From: an uncultured Idiomarina sp.
Lineage (GTDB): Bacteria; Pseudomonadota; Gammaproteobacteria; Enterobacterales; Alteromonadaceae
Reading direction: 5' to 3'
Assembly: GCA_946885915.1 (NCBI GenBank)
Contig: CAMPHF010000010.1
Coordinates: 1 to 64,000, forward strand
Length of the DNA: 64,000 nt
The translations under genes and the position numbers were made by a program. This document shows, piece by piece, positions 25,914 through 36,174 of this stretch; the stretch's first letter is position 1; every line of letters starts with the position of its first letter. The notes under the pieces were generated by a model. That model was given only the letters and a program-made list of their open reading frames with translations. It was not told the origin of the DNA and searched no databases.

Positions 25914-26609
25914 TTAGCAACTCTCGGTGGCTGTCACATCACTCTGCCACTGCCATTGCTGTTGGGCTTGGCTTAGTGTCGCTAACAGTTTATCGCCAAC
26001 GGCTAAAGTACCAACTCCGGCTGGCGTACCGGTCAAAATCACATCACCCGCACGCAACGAAAAACGCCGCTGGATCTCACGTAATAAGGTAGTAAGCGGA
26101 AAAATCATATTGCGGGTATCACCAACCTGGCGCAGTTCGTCATTAATTGCGAACTGAAATTGTAGTGGGTGCTGCAGATCAATGCCCGCGCTAACAGGTA
26201 CCCAAGTCGACATGGGTAAAGCGCCGACAAAGCCTTTTGCCCGTTCCCATGGCTGTCCCGCTGCCGCTAATTGCTGCTGGGTTTGGCGCAAGGTTAAATC
26301 TACGCCCAACCCTACCGCAGCTACCGCGTCAATCAGGGCTGCTGGGGGCATATCTTCGGTATGCGGCACATCACGGCCTATAAGTAATGCCAGCTCTAGC
26401 TCGTAATGCACCGGCTCACTCATCGTATACAGCTTAATGCCATCATTGAGCGGCGTAAAAGCCACCTCTGGCTTGATGAATAACAATGGCTGCGCAGGCA
26501 CGTCATTATTAAGCTCTGCTGCATGTGCCGCATAATTTCGACCCACGCAGATTGCCTTAGTGACCGGCAGTGGCATGGGCTCGCCAGCCACTGTGAGATG
26601 CTGATACAT
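25914..26609 (-). CDS. Fumarylacetoacetate hydrolase-family protein (YcgM-like)
   Basis: The 231-residue protein has the FAH fold core: GRNYAAHAAELN, the metal-binding YELELALLIG and the C-terminal ILTGTPAGVG loop. Members act as acylpyruvases or oxaloacetate tautomerases; the exact activity here is not known. It is co-oriented and tightly packed with the lytic transglycosylase and ycgN genes. Confidence 0.9.
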   Translation of the reverse strand: MYQHLTVAGEPMPLPVTKAICVGRNYAAHAAELNNDVPAQPLLFIKPEVAFTPLNDGIKLYTMSEPVHYELELALLIGRDVPHTEDMPPAALIDAVAAVGLGVDLTLRQTQQQLAAAGQPWERAKGFVGALPMSTWVPVSAGIDLQHPLQFQFAINDELRQVGDTRNMIFPLTTLLREIQRRFSLRAGDVILTGTPAGVGTLAVGDKLLATLSQAQQQWQWQSDVTATESC

Positions 26610-26610
26610 A

Positions 26611-27639
26611 TTATTCCGCGCGATTAAAACGAATTTTGTCGGATAGTAAGCCTACCGCGGCGACAAAATAGTGCGAGCGGTTCCAGCGCATCAACGCATC
26701 ATAATTAGCATAGGCCAAATAGACGCGCCCTTGCTCATCATCTGGAATCACCACCGATGCCACAATATCATCACGATTAGGCAGTTCTTCGCCTTCATAA
26801 GTGCGCACCCCAAGGGCTTGCCATTGCGCCAACGACTTTTTCGTATCTAGGGTTGCTAAACTAATGTCAAAGCCACTAGGTAATTGAACCTGACGACCCC
26901 AAGTGACATCGTCACGCCAGCCGACCGAGCTTAAATAGTTGGCGGCAGAGGCAAATACGTCGGGAAAGCTATTCCAAATATCTTTGCGGCCATCGCCATC
27001 ATAATCAACGGCATAGTTCATAAATGAGCTAGGCATAAATTGGGTTTGCCCCATAGCACCCGCCCACGAGCCTTTCATTTGGTTCACCGCAATATGGCCA
27101 TCCTGAATAATGGTCAGCGCGTGCCAAAGTTCTTTCTTGAAAAAAGCCTCACGACGACCGTCATAAGCCAGCGTGGTGAGCGCAGAAATCACATCAAAAC
27201 CACCGGTAAAACTACCGAAATTGGTCTCAATACCCCATAACGCCACAATAAAGCGTGGCTGCACGCCAAATTTCTCACCTACTTCTTCCAACAAGGGTTT
27301 GTGCTCGTTGTACATTTCTAGGGCTTTCTTTGACTTCCAGGCCGGCACCGCGCGCGGTAAATAAGTATCTAATGTCAACTTAAACTCAGGTTGGTTTTTA
27401 TCTGCCTCAACCGCTTTTTTGTAATACTTCACCCCTGCGAAAGCCTGTTCGAGCGTGGCATCGGTAAAACCTTGTGCGCGGGCTTCATCCTTCAGCGCTT
27501 CCACGTAGTCGGCAAATTCAGGCTTTGCTACCTCTGCTTGCGTTGCATCCTGCTGCGCTTGCACCACGGGCGACGTCACTAATACGCCAGCAACCGATAT
27601 CACGGAAGCAATAGCGGTGAGTGTAAACCAACGTTTCAT
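26611..27639 (-). CDS. Lytic murein transglycosylase (MltB-like, SLT family 3)
   Basis: This secreted protein (signal peptide about residues 1-28, cleavage near VQA) has the MltB fold: WGIETNFGSF with the catalytic Glu, AMGQTQFMPSSF and DYDGDGRKDIWNS. It cleaves peptidoglycan to 1,6-anhydromuropeptides. No lipobox is present, so it is probably soluble in the periplasm. Start is ATG 27639; a second ATG two codons upstream is possible. Confidence 0.92.
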   Translation of the reverse strand: MKRWFTLTAIASVISVAGVLVTSPVVQAQQDATQAEVAKPEFADYVEALKDEARAQGFTDATLEQAFAGVKYYKKAVEADKNQPEFKLTLDTYLPRAVPAWKSKKALEMYNEHKPLLEEVGEKFGVQPRFIVALWGIETNFGSFTGGFDVISALTTLAYDGRREAFFKKELWHALTIIQDGHIAVNQMKGSWAGAMGQTQFMPSSFMNYAVDYDGDGRKDIWNSFPDVFASAANYLSSVGWRDDVTWGRQVQLPSGFDISLATLDTKKSLAQWQALGVRTYEGEELPNRDDIVASVVIPDDEQGRVYLAYANYDALMRWNRSHYFVAAVGLLSDKIRFNRAE

Positions 27640-27649
27640 ATGCATAACC

Positions 27650-27955
27650 TTATCCTTCTTGATTCCCCATCGAGTCGATCTGCGCGCGATGTTGCGCTAA
27701 CAAATTCTCGGTCGGTGGGGGTAAATATAGATAAAAACCCTGGCTAGTTAGGAGTGCGGACAACCGCTCTACCTCAATATGAGCCAATTTACGTCCGGCT
27801 GTTAATGGCACCGTCATCACTTTTTCAGGTACCCCGAATGCCGCAGTCAGTGCTGCTGGCAATTCTTCCCACGCCGCGCCTTTTGGTAAATACAAGTAAG
27901 CCCCAGTTTGTCGCTGGCTTTTAAATACTTCACAGATCATCATGGCGGCGGTCAT
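27650..27955 (-). CDS. ycgL: YcgL domain protein
   Basis: This small protein of unknown function has the YcgL pattern (ICEVFKSQRQTGAYLYLPKG and a C-terminal GFYLYLPPP). The start is placed at ATG 27955, which overlaps the rnd stop as ATGA; internal ATGs at 27943 and 27940 would match shorter family members. It is translationally coupled to rnd. Confidence 0.85.
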   Translation of the reverse strand: MTAAMMICEVFKSQRQTGAYLYLPKGAAWEELPAALTAAFGVPEKVMTVPLTAGRKLAHIEVERLSALLTSQGFYLYLPPPTENLLAQHRAQIDSMGNQEG

Positions 27956-29082
27956 GCGCGTCCTAACAGTGACTCTAATTCTGCTTCGAGCATAACGCCA
28001 CGCCAACTTTGCAACAAGTCAGGCTGCGTTAAACGCGAGTAAAATTCAGTCGGAACTTGCCAGTACCAATGAATGGTGTCGTTAATTTGGCGCCGTGACC
28101 CAAGCAAGTTTGCGGCAATACCACAAGCTTCAGCATGTTTGTCGAGCAGTTCTTTCGTTGCCTTGAAGGCGGCCTTATAGCCGGTCATATCGGTTAGGCG
28201 TTGCAGCGATGGTAACGCCGGCGCCGCTAAGCCGCGCTCAATCGCGGCAATAATATCTGCACCTGCTACTTTACGAGTAACAACGGGTAGCTCCTCAAAG
28301 CCACGCAATTTATCGGTATGCGTCGGTGCACGTCGAGCTAATTCGAGCAACACATGCTCTTTCATCACAAAGCCAAGCGGGATGTTTTGTTGCTCTGCTC
28401 GCTGTTGTCGCCAGGCTGCTAATTCCCGCAGCACAGGCAATTGTTGACCACTGAGTTGCCACGCATTGCCAATAAACAAATAGAGTAAATCTGCGGGGGT
28501 TTGCTGAGCCCGTTTAAATGCCTGGAAATCCGACTCTGCCCGCACCAGATCAGCTCGCCCCTGCTCACTCACCGCTTGCTGTAAACGCGGATAAATATCG
28601 TGCAAGTAAAGCACATCGGTCGCCGCGTAAGTAAGTTGCTCCGGCGCCAATGGGCGTTGCAGCCAATCGGTACGCGACTGGCTTTTATCAACCTCAACTT
28701 GTTCAAAGTGTTGCACTAAAGCCGCATAGCCAAGCGCATCACCCAAGCCCACCATTGCTGCCGCAACTTGAGTATCAAACAATGCTTGTGGTAATTGCCC
28801 CATGGCTTGCCAGAAAATTTCGTAATCTTCACCACCGGCATGAATGACTTTGGTTAACTCAGGGTCAACCAGCAGTGCCCATAGCGGCGAGAGATCGAGG
28901 TCGGTGAGCGGGTCAATGAGTACCAGTTGCTCACCAGCTCGGGCTTGAATGAGACCTAAGTTTGCTCGCAACGTACGGGTACGTACAAACTCAGTATCTA
29001 GCGTTAAGTAGCTTTGCGCTTGTGCATGACGACAAAACGCGGCCAAAGCCGCGTCTGTCGTGATCACTTCATAGTTGATCAT
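27952..29082 (-). CDS. rnd: Ribonuclease D
   Basis: RNase D is a DEDDy 3'-5' exonuclease of tRNA maturation. The 376-residue protein has ExoI LDTEFVRT, Exo[12 protein letters not shown] and ExoIII with YAATDVLYL, followed by two HRDC domains (about residues 210-290 and 300-370). The gene overlaps the fadD stop by four bases and the ycgL start by four bases. Confidence 0.96.
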   Translation of the reverse strand: MINYEVITTDAALAAFCRHAQAQSYLTLDTEFVRTRTLRANLGLIQARAGEQLVLIDPLTDLDLSPLWALLVDPELTKVIHAGGEDYEIFWQAMGQLPQALFDTQVAAAMVGLGDALGYAALVQHFEQVEVDKSQSRTDWLQRPLAPEQLTYAATDVLYLHDIYPRLQQAVSEQGRADLVRAESDFQAFKRAQQTPADLLYLFIGNAWQLSGQQLPVLRELAAWRQQRAEQQNIPLGFVMKEHVLLELARRAPTHTDKLRGFEELPVVTRKVAGADIIAAIERGLAAPALPSLQRLTDMTGYKAAFKATKELLDKHAEACGIAANLLGSRRQINDTIHWYWQVPTEFYSRLTQPDLLQSWRGVMLEAELESLLGRA

Positions 29083-30758
29083 GCTTTACTTTTCTTCTCT
29101 TCTTCATCGCGCAGTTCACGCCGTAAAATTTTACCGACATTAGTTTTGGGTAGCTCACTGCGGAACTCCACTAATTTCGGAACCTTATAGCCAGTTAAGT
29201 TCTCGCGGGCATAATCCCGAACTTCACGCTCAGTTAGCGATTTATCTTTTGCCACCACAAATACTTTAACCACTTCACCAGATGCATCGCTAGGCACACC
29301 AACCGCAGCTACTTCTAATACTTTCGGATGGGCGCTAATCACATCCTCTACTTCGTTCGGATACACATTAAAACCGGACACTAAAATCATGTCTTTCTTG
29401 CGGTCAACGATGCGGAAAAACCCTTCTTCATCAACAGTCGCTATATCGCCCGTCGCAAACCAGCCATCTTTAATCGATTCCGCGGTCGCATCAGGCCGAT
29501 TTAAGTAGCCAACCATAACCTGTGGGCCTTTTACCTGTAATTCCCCGGCTTCACCAAGTCCTAACTCTGCGCCAGTCTCGGTATCAATAATACGCACATC
29601 TGTAGATGGCACCGGTAGGCCGATACTGCCCGTATAATGCTCAATGTCAGTCGGGTTAGTGGTGACCACTGGTGAACACTCAGTCAGACCATAACCTTCC
29701 AATAAGGGTGACTTGGTTAACCGCTCCCATTCTTCAGCAACGCTACGCTGAACTGCCATGCCGCCGCCTAGCGCGACTTTTAAATGAGAAAAATCTAAAT
29801 CCTTGAAGCCTTTGGTGTTTAACAACCCATTGAATAAGGTATTGACCCCGGCAATCATGGAAAACTGATGTTTACTCAGCTCTTTGACGAAGCCTGGCAT
29901 ATCACGCGGGTTGGTGATCAGAACATTCTTCCCACCATGCTTCAAGAACGTCAGGCAGTTAGCCGTCAGCGCGAAGATATGATAGAGCGGCAATGCGGTA
30001 ATAATGGTTTCTTCACCGTCTTTCAACAGATGTGCGACAACCGCTGACACCTGCTCTAAGTTGGCCACCATGTTGCGGTGCGACAACATCGCCCCTTTGG
30101 CCGCGCCGGTGGTGCCACCGGTGTACTGTAAAAAGGCTAGGTCATCCCAACTCAACTGGGGGCGCTGATAGGTAGCCTGTTGGCCCTTATCTATAGCTGA
30201 ATTGAACCACTCCACACTACTCAAGCGATAGCTTGGCACCATTTTCTTGACGTACTTAACAACCGCATTGACTAACCAGCGTTTCGGCGCAGGTAACAAG
30301 TCGCCGATACGCGTTAAAATGACATGCTGAAGCGGCACTTCATCACGAACTTTTTCCAAAGTCGCCGCGAAGTTCTCCAAAATCACAATGGCTTTTGCAT
30401 CAGAGTCGGTCAATTGATGCTTTAATTCCCGGGGGGTGTACAACGGGTTAACGTTCACCACGACCATGCCAGCACGTAAAATGCCGAAAATAGCCACTGG
30501 GTACTGCAATAGGTTAGGCATCATTACCGCAACGGCATCGCCTTTTTGCAGCCCAAGAGATTGCAGATAGGCGGCAAAATCTTTGCTCTTTTGCTCGAGT
30601 TCAGCAAACGTCATTTCACGATCCATATTGACGTATGCAGGCTGTGCACTAAAGCGCTCAACACTCGTTTCAAAAATATCCATGAGAGAAGCATAACGAT
30701 CAGGGTCTATCGTTTCCGGCACGCCGGTTGGGTAACGCTTCAGCCAAATTTTTTCCAT
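29079..30758 (-). CDS. fadD: Long-chain fatty acyl-CoA synthetase
   Basis: FadD activates imported fatty acids by adenylation and CoA transfer. The 559-residue protein is highly similar to E. coli FadD throughout. It has the P-loop [18 protein letters not shown], the adenylate motif GYGLTECSP and the FACS signature [19 protein letters not shown]. The ATG at 30758, eight bases after GGAG, is preferred to the GTG two codons upstream. A possible FadR site lies about 100 bases upstream. rnd follows with a four-base overlap. Confidence 0.97.
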   Translation of the reverse strand: MEKIWLKRYPTGVPETIDPDRYASLMDIFETSVERFSAQPAYVNMDREMTFAELEQKSKDFAAYLQSLGLQKGDAVAVMMPNLLQYPVAIFGILRAGMVVVNVNPLYTPRELKHQLTDSDAKAIVILENFAATLEKVRDEVPLQHVILTRIGDLLPAPKRWLVNAVVKYVKKMVPSYRLSSVEWFNSAIDKGQQATYQRPQLSWDDLAFLQYTGGTTGAAKGAMLSHRNMVANLEQVSAVVAHLLKDGEETIITALPLYHIFALTANCLTFLKHGGKNVLITNPRDMPGFVKELSKHQFSMIAGVNTLFNGLLNTKGFKDLDFSHLKVALGGGMAVQRSVAEEWERLTKSPLLEGYGLTECSPVVTTNPTDIEHYTGSIGLPVPSTDVRIIDTETGAELGLGEAGELQVKGPQVMVGYLNRPDATAESIKDGWFATGDIATVDEEGFFRIVDRKKDMILVSGFNVYPNEVEDVISAHPKVLEVAAVGVPSDASGEVVKVFVVAKDKSLTEREVRDYARENLTGYKVPKLVEFRSELPKTNVGKILRRELRDEEEKKSKA

Positions 30759-30855
30759 GGTCACAGCTCCGTCATATTTATATCTTATTCTCAGCCATGT
30801 ATTGTTTTATAGGTATCATCGTACATGGCTGTATACGAAAATTGTCCGCAATCAT

Positions 30856-30872
30856 CGCATATCCGACCAGTT
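30856..30872. promoter_or_regulatory. Candidate FadR site upstream of fadD
   Basis: On the minus strand AACTGGTCGGATATGCG matches the left 11 positions of the FadR consensus perfectly but diverges in the right half. Position between the hydrolase stop and fadD would suit repression of fadD by the FadR encoded at 24.0-24.7 kb. Confidence 0.5.
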
Positions 30873-30883
30873 AATTCGAGCGC

Positions 30884-31801
30884 TTAAATCAACTCGTGGC
30901 GCTTGACAAAATCAACAAAATCTTTCCACAACCAAGCGCCCGCCTCCATGTGTACATGGTGTCCGCCGGCATGCTCAACGATTTCCAGTTGAGGCACGCA
31001 GCTTGCCCATTCATCGAGTTGCTGTAACACCGACTGATACCCCGTAGCGCCGCGCAACAATCGCATTGGACAGACAATTTCGCGCAACACATTGGCAACT
31101 TGTGGCGCGGTCATCCGCACCGCCGATTTAGTTCGCGCGGCAAGATCTGCTTTAAACTGCCATTGTTGCTCCGCTACTTGGCGCATCCCTCGCTGCACCA
31201 GTAAGGTGGCAATATCGCGACTAAAATCACCGGCGCCAGCCCGCGCCGTTACCCCTTGTTCAAAGCTAGAATAAAAGCGCTGCGCCTGCTCGCTTTGCAG
31301 CTTAGCTTGCGTATCAAACCGCGAGGCAAAGCCTTCACGTAAGTCGCCAACACTTTGTTCAGGCGTGGCGAGCAATAACCCGAACGCCTCAATACTATAC
31401 AGCCCACGGACTAAATCCGGCGCGATGCCAGCGAGTAAATTGGCGGCAAAAGCGCCCATTGAATGGGCACAAATTAACGGCTGCCATTGCTGTTGCTGGC
31501 ATATGTGCCACAGGTCGTAAACATAGTCTAGAAAGTAATAGTGATTACCGGCCGGTCGATGGTCGCTATCTCCATGCCCAGCCCAGTCTAATGCAAGCAA
31601 CTGAAGTTGTTGCTGTGGACGCTCGCAAAACGCGCCAGCAAGGGGTAAAAAACTGTGCGCGTTGTCTAACCAGCCATGTAAACAAAGCACTGGCTGGGCA
31701 TTAGGATCGCCCCAGCGCAAGCCCCGCACTTCACCCCACGGCAACCCAAATGAAACGGGCTCAGCTAATTGCTGAGCCCGTGCTATCCAATCCTGCTGCA
31801 A
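30884..31801 (-). CDS. Alpha/beta hydrolase
   Basis: This 305-residue alpha/beta-hydrolase has the oxyanion motif LHGWLDN, the nucleophile elbow AHSMGA (Ser) and a late His in GGHHVHME. The substrate is unknown; its constant position before fadD in related bacteria suggests an ester or thioesterase role in lipid metabolism (inference). It follows slp on the same strand. Confidence 0.88.
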   Translation of the reverse strand: MQQDWIARAQQLAEPVSFGLPWGEVRGLRWGDPNAQPVLCLHGWLDNAHSFLPLAGAFCERPQQQLQLLALDWAGHGDSDHRPAGNHYYFLDYVYDLWHICQQQQWQPLICAHSMGAFAANLLAGIAPDLVRGLYSIEAFGLLLATPEQSVGDLREGFASRFDTQAKLQSEQAQRFYSSFEQGVTARAGAGDFSRDIATLLVQRGMRQVAEQQWQFKADLAARTKSAVRMTAPQVANVLREIVCPMRLLRGATGYQSVLQQLDEWASCVPQLEIVEHAGGHHVHMEAGAWLWKDFVDFVKRHELI

Positions 31802-31839
31802 AATATATCCTTCATCTCTGCATCAATAATGTTGCTAAA

Positions 31840-32451
31840 TTATTGGCGATTTTGTCTCGCGCCACCACCATCGCTTACTGTTTTACGGCCGCCATCGTGA
31901 CTACGAATAATGACAGGCGCAGGGTAATGGTAGGGATAAGGTCCGTAAAAACTATGGCGCCACCATGCGGGTGAATAATCAATTTCAACATTGCTCTCAC
32001 GTTTCTCTTTCCACAACTTCATACCAGTCACATCAAGGGTTGGGAACAAGTATTTATATTCATCTATTTTACCTTCCTGTGGCGTTTCTATCTGCCCGAC
32101 AAAGGTAATAAACCGCCCTTTCTTGTATACTAGCGGGTCAACAAATTTATCAATTACCGCTAAAAATCGACCATCGCTTTCATCACTTGTATGTGGCCGT
32201 CCATAGTGAATGAGGTCAAAGTTAACCACTTCGATAATGGTGCCCGAATCGCTATTACGCACATCCGCAATCGCCCCGCCCCAGCGCGCCGTTTGTCCAA
32301 TGACGGTTTGTGGCTGTGCCAACGCCTGCTGATAATTAACTAAATTAGTTTGCTCTGATACTTTCAATTCTTCTGGCACGACTGAACATGCACCAAGCGA
32401 TAACGCTGCTGCACTAACGATCATCCATTTCATTCGTTGCAAATAGCTCAT
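31840..32451 (-). CDS. slp: Slp-family outer membrane lipoprotein
   Basis: The protein (203 residues) has a signal peptide and the lipobox LGAC, predicting lipidation on the cysteine. The Slp domain spans VPEELKVSEQ through TFVGQIETPQEGKIDEYKYL. ATG 32451 has GGAG nine bases upstream; a much longer frame starting at 32673 overlaps the upstream gene and is rejected. The C-terminal end is His/Pro-rich and basic. Function of Slp proteins is poorly known (stationary-phase/starvation lipoproteins). Confidence 0.9.
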   Translation of the reverse strand: MSYLQRMKWMIVSAAALSLGACSVVPEELKVSEQTNLVNYQQALAQPQTVIGQTARWGGAIADVRNSDSGTIIEVVNFDLIHYGRPHTSDESDGRFLAVIDKFVDPLVYKKGRFITFVGQIETPQEGKIDEYKYLFPTLDVTGMKLWKEKRESNVEIDYSPAWWRHSFYGPYPYHYPAPVIIRSHDGGRKTVSDGGGARQNRQ

Positions 32452-32476
32452 GGTTTTGCACTCCTCAGTTATATAA

Positions 32477-32827
32477 CTAGGCGTATAGATCGACGCTAAA
32501 CATAGCAGCGATATTATCTCTCTGTTGCGCCTGCGCAACGCCAGTATAGGCGGCAATTGCCGAGCGTCGTTCAGGTGCTGGCGCGTCATACTGTGCACGA
32601 CCGCCGCCCTCACGATCGACATTAGCCAGCTGTTGTACGCGTGCTTGAATTTGCGCTGGGGTCGGCACTTCACGCCGAGCGTTCTCGGCGCTACCGCGCT
32701 CAGCCTGCGGAGTAACGCGCTGTATATCTACTCGCGCCGCACTCGAAGCTGCTGCCGATACGCTCACTAGCGCACCTGGCGTAGCGTTCATATTGCCTAG
32801 ATTATTGCTAAGCGGTCCAGCATTCAC
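32477..32827 (-). CDS. Hypothetical low-complexity small protein ending in VDLYA
   Basis: This 116-residue Ala/Gln/Arg-rich protein has no recognised domain. GTG 32827 has GGAG eight bases upstream. A mostly disordered N-terminal part is followed by a helical tail (AYTGVAQAQQRDNIAAMF) ending SVDLYA. A second small Gln-rich protein 2.9 kb away (35671-35955) ends in LDTYA. It sits between tsaB and slp in the same run. Function is unknown. Confidence 0.7.
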   Translation of the reverse strand: MNAGPLSNNLGNMNATPGALVSVSAAASSAARVDIQRVTPQAERGSAENARREVPTPAQIQARVQQLANVDREGGGRAQYDAPAPERRSAIAAYTGVAQAQQRDNIAAMFSVDLYA

Positions 32828-32866
32828 GTCAATCGCTCCATATATTCTGACCTACTCACCCTAACT

Positions 32867-33592
32867 CTAGTTCAACTTTACCTGCGGCGTTATTTTTTGC
32901 CAAGTAACTTCATTACGAACATATAAGGGTTCAAGTTCATTAGCGCTTAATTCGCCAGCTAACTCCGCACCCTGCTGACGTTGCTGTAACTGGGCCCAAC
33001 CAAGGGTTAAAAAATCTTCCGCTTGCGGCAGCGCGAGCTGTTCATGAACCGTTGCGAAAGCACTAAATGCCGAGGCATATTCGATACTGCCAGTACCAAC
33101 CGCGACCAATCCTTCAGCTCCCACAAGTTGTTGCGCCAGCCAATGATGATCGGGTGGGCCTACCCGCGGCTCAACCACACATTTTAGTTGGCCGTTATCT
33201 AATTCGTACTGGGCTAAATATACCTCTTTCATTCGTGCATCGATGGCTGCGACCACGCGCGTAGCGCCGAGCTCGCGCAAGGCCCGCTGTGCCAATGCAG
33301 CTAAAGTCGAAACGCCTACTACCGGCACTTGCAGGCTGAAGGCTAATCCTTGCGCCACACTCACCCCAATCCGTACGCCGGTAAAGCTGCCAGGACCAAT
33401 ACTAGCCACAATCCCGGTAATATCTGTTTTGTTAAGTTTTGCTTCGGCCAGTACCTCGGTAATAAACCCTAATACGCGTTGTGAATGCTCTCGGGGGCTG
33501 AGTGCTTGCCGCTGCCACACTTGGCTGCCACGACGCAGTGCAACCGAGCAGTTTTCCGTCGCGGTATCAATCGCAAGAATTGTAGGTTCCAC
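32867..33592 (-). CDS. tsaB: tRNA t6A37 modification protein TsaB
   Basis: TsaB partners TsaD in making N6-threonylcarbamoyladenosine at position 37 of ANN-decoding tRNAs. The 241-residue protein starts with the ASKHA phosphate-1 motif (ILAIDTATENCSVAL) and contains SIGPGSFTGVRIG. It starts at GTG 33592 with AGGAG upstream. It directly follows yoaA, a pairing also seen in E. coli. Confidence 0.96.
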   Translation of the reverse strand: MEPTILAIDTATENCSVALRRGSQVWQRQALSPREHSQRVLGFITEVLAEAKLNKTDITGIVASIGPGSFTGVRIGVSVAQGLAFSLQVPVVGVSTLAALAQRALRELGATRVVAAIDARMKEVYLAQYELDNGQLKCVVEPRVGPPDHHWLAQQLVGAEGLVAVGTGSIEYASAFSAFATVHEQLALPQAEDFLTLGWAQLQQRQQGAELAGELSANELEPLYVRNEVTWQKITPQVKLN

Positions 33593-33598
33593 CTAGTA

Positions 33599-35599
33599 CT
33601 ACTCCTTCTCAATCTTCATCTTAGGCTGGTTGTGGTGCTCTGCACCTAACCCCACATCGGCCGCTGTTGCTAAGCCACGTAAAAACTCCGCTGCAGCTGA
33701 AATGGATCGGGTGCGGCGCATGGGCGGTAAGCTACGCAAAAATATTTTGCCATAGGGCTTAGTGACAAGCCGGTTGTCGCACACCACCAATACTCCATTA
33801 TCGCTATGATCGCGGATCAGACGCCCAGCACCTTGTTTAAGTGCAATCACGGCTTGCGGTAACTGCACCTGACCAAACGCATCAATACCGCGTAACTTGG
33901 CGTCCTCCACACGAGCTTGCAATAACGGATCGTCGGGGCTGGCAAACGGTAGTTTATCAATCACCACACAACTGAGCGCTTGGCCCTGAATATCAACGCC
34001 TTCCCAAAATGATGAGGTACCCAATAACACGGCCTCGCCATCGGTCACAAACTGATCCAATAAGTCGCGTTTGCTCGATTCGCCTTGCACCAAAATTAAG
34101 CGGTCTGAGCGTTCCCGAAGCGCTGCTGCTACCTGATTAAGCATTCGATAACTGGTAAATAGTAAAAAGGTACCACCGGGGTTCGCCTCGAGTAATGGTT
34201 CAATAACCTCTAATAGTGCCTGCTGCATGCTTGGTTCATGCGGCTGAGGTAAAAATCGAGGTACACAAAGTAAGGCTTGCTCGGCAAATGCGAATGGGCT
34301 GGCGAGCTGCATAGTCTTTGCTTCGTAAAGGCCTAATTGATGAGTAAAGTGCGCAAACGAGTCACCTATCGCGAGAGTGGCAGAAGTGAATACCCAACTC
34401 GACTCACTGAAGCGGACGTATCCACCAAACTTATCCGCCACGCTCAATGGTGTTTGATGCAATGTGACTTGCCGCGGCGTTGTCTCAAACCAGAAACTAA
34501 AGCCAGTGCGTTGCGTATCCTGCAATTGCGCCCACTTATCTAAAAAGCTAATGACCCGCTCATAGCCGTTATCAAGATCATCATTGCGGCCCAGCGCTTG
34601 CTTGATAACATCACGCACCATAGTTAACGCTTCTTGCACTCGCTCAGCAGCATCAATCAGGGGCTCGCGTTGCGACCACTCACGCCAATTACCGCGCATC
34701 GGATCATGAGGAAAAGCAAGGCGAAAATCGCGTAATGCACTGATGAGTTTATCAGCGACTGCATCCAATTGGCGGAGGTCTTTCACCTCGGTTAAATACA
34801 GTAACTTGAGTTCTTGCGCGAGTTCGTGCAGTTGTCGGCTCGATACCGCTTCGCCGAAATATTGGCTCGCAATATCAGGTAACTGATGTGCTTCATCAAA
34901 AATAACCGCATCTGCTTTTGGAATTAGCTCACCAAAACCAACATCTTTTAATGCCATATCGGCGAAGAACAAATGATGATTGACCACCACAATATCTGCG
35001 TCGAGCGCTTCTTTGCGCGCATTCACTAAATAGCATTTATCGTAATCAGGACAGTCGCGCCCCAAACAGTTGTCTAAGGTACTGGTCACGTGCGGCAGCA
35101 CTTGGGCATCTTCTGGCAACACATTCAGCTCACCCACGTCACCACTGCGCGTACGATTCGCCCATTGCTTAACCGTGACTAATTCGGCTTGCAGTGCTTT
35201 CGGTAACTGGCCGCTATGCGCGACTGCTTGATCAAGCCGATGAATACACAAATAGTTTGACCGACCTTTCAGCAATGCCACTTTACGCTGCGGCGCTAAC
35301 ACATCGCGTAAGCGCGGTAAGTCACGGTGAAACAATTGCTCTTGAAGATTTTTGGTGCCGGTGGAGATAATGGTTTGTTGGGGATTCAAGAGTGCCGGTG
35401 CCAGATATGCAAAGGTTTTGCCCGTTCCAGTTTCGGCCTCCACGACCAATACCCGCTCGCCAAAGTTTTGGCTTTGTTTAGCGGCCAGTGTCCGCTCAAT
35501 GGCCACCGACATGTCCACTTGCGCTTGGCGTGGATGAAAATTTGTTAATGTTTGTGCCAGTGCGCCGTTTGCGGCGAACACTTCAGCGACGGCCACCAT
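33599..35599 (-). CDS. yoaA: DinG-family ATP-dependent DNA helicase YoaA
   Basis: This 666-residue XPD-like superfamily 2 helicase has Walker A GTGKT at residues 58-62, the Walker B box FDEAHQL and a four-cysteine iron-sulfur region (CIHRL, CLGRDCPDYDKC). YoaA is linked to replication repair and works with HolC in E. coli. Its identity over DinG is supported by the adjacent tsaB. It is the first large gene of the minus-strand run. Confidence 0.92.
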   Translation of the reverse strand: MVAVAEVFAANGALAQTLTNFHPRQAQVDMSVAIERTLAAKQSQNFGERVLVVEAETGTGKTFAYLAPALLNPQQTIISTGTKNLQEQLFHRDLPRLRDVLAPQRKVALLKGRSNYLCIHRLDQAVAHSGQLPKALQAELVTVKQWANRTRSGDVGELNVLPEDAQVLPHVTSTLDNCLGRDCPDYDKCYLVNARKEALDADIVVVNHHLFFADMALKDVGFGELIPKADAVIFDEAHQLPDIASQYFGEAVSSRQLHELAQELKLLYLTEVKDLRQLDAVADKLISALRDFRLAFPHDPMRGNWREWSQREPLIDAAERVQEALTMVRDVIKQALGRNDDLDNGYERVISFLDKWAQLQDTQRTGFSFWFETTPRQVTLHQTPLSVADKFGGYVRFSESSWVFTSATLAIGDSFAHFTHQLGLYEAKTMQLASPFAFAEQALLCVPRFLPQPHEPSMQQALLEVIEPLLEANPGGTFLLFTSYRMLNQVAAALRERSDRLILVQGESSKRDLLDQFVTDGEAVLLGTSSFWEGVDIQGQALSCVVIDKLPFASPDDPLLQARVEDAKLRGIDAFGQVQLPQAVIALKQGAGRLIRDHSDNGVLVVCDNRLVTKPYGKIFLRSLPPMRRTRSISAAAEFLRGLATAADVGLGAEHHNQPKMKIEKE

Positions 35600-35670
35600 A
35601 ACGACTCCCGTACGACAATATTAGGTTATTATGCCATAAGGTCGGAATTGGTATAAGTGCTGGAACAGGC

Positions 35671-35955
35671 TTATGCGTAGGTATCTAGATGAGTACCCGG
35701 ACGAGGTTTGGTGTCCGCATCTTCTTCGCTAGCTGGTTGTCCATCAGTTGCGGTTGGCGGCGCTGTTGACGCCTGCTGTTGTTGGCTCTGTTGCTGGTGT
35801 TGTTGCTCGCGCTGCGGTAACGAATTCTGTTCTTCCTCTTGCAGCGCTTTTAAAGCACTCTCTTTTTCAACTTGCTCAACCCGCTCATGCTCACGCACGA
35901 CACCAACCCGCACGTCACGCGGAATGATCGGTAAAATAGCATCAAGGTTTGGCAT
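35671..35955 (-). CDS. Hypothetical Gln-rich small protein ending in LDTYA
   Basis: The 94-residue product has a short ordered N terminus (NLDAILPIIPRDVRVGVVREHERV), a Gln-rich middle and an acidic end finishing HLDTYA. ATG 35955 has a perfect AGGAGG. No domain is recognised and function is unknown. It is divergent from the his leader and upstream of yoaA. Confidence 0.75.
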   Translation of the reverse strand: MPNLDAILPIIPRDVRVGVVREHERVEQVEKESALKALQEEEQNSLPQREQQHQQQSQQQQASTAPPTATDGQPASEEDADTKPRPGTHLDTYA

Positions 35956-36103
35956 CTAAACCTCCTTACGCTGCGTACTTAAGCTGTGTAACAAAAGTAC
36001 GACCACAGCAAAGTGCTGACATGGTGAGTTGCAAGCTTACTTGGATATACAAGTTTAGCCTATAATTTAAGCAATATCGGCTGATATCGCGTAAAGTTTA
36101 GAC

Positions 36104-36131
36104 TTGCAATTCACGCTAAAATCATTACAAT
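36104..36131 (+). promoter_or_regulatory. Probable his operon promoter
   Basis: A -35 TTGCAA (36104-36109) and -10 TACAAT (36126-36131) are separated by 16 bases. The predicted start is about 36 bases before the leader-peptide ATG. Confidence 0.6.
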
Positions 36132-36174
36132 CTGTACAACTTTGACATTTAACGCATGCAAAAGGTTCGACAAC

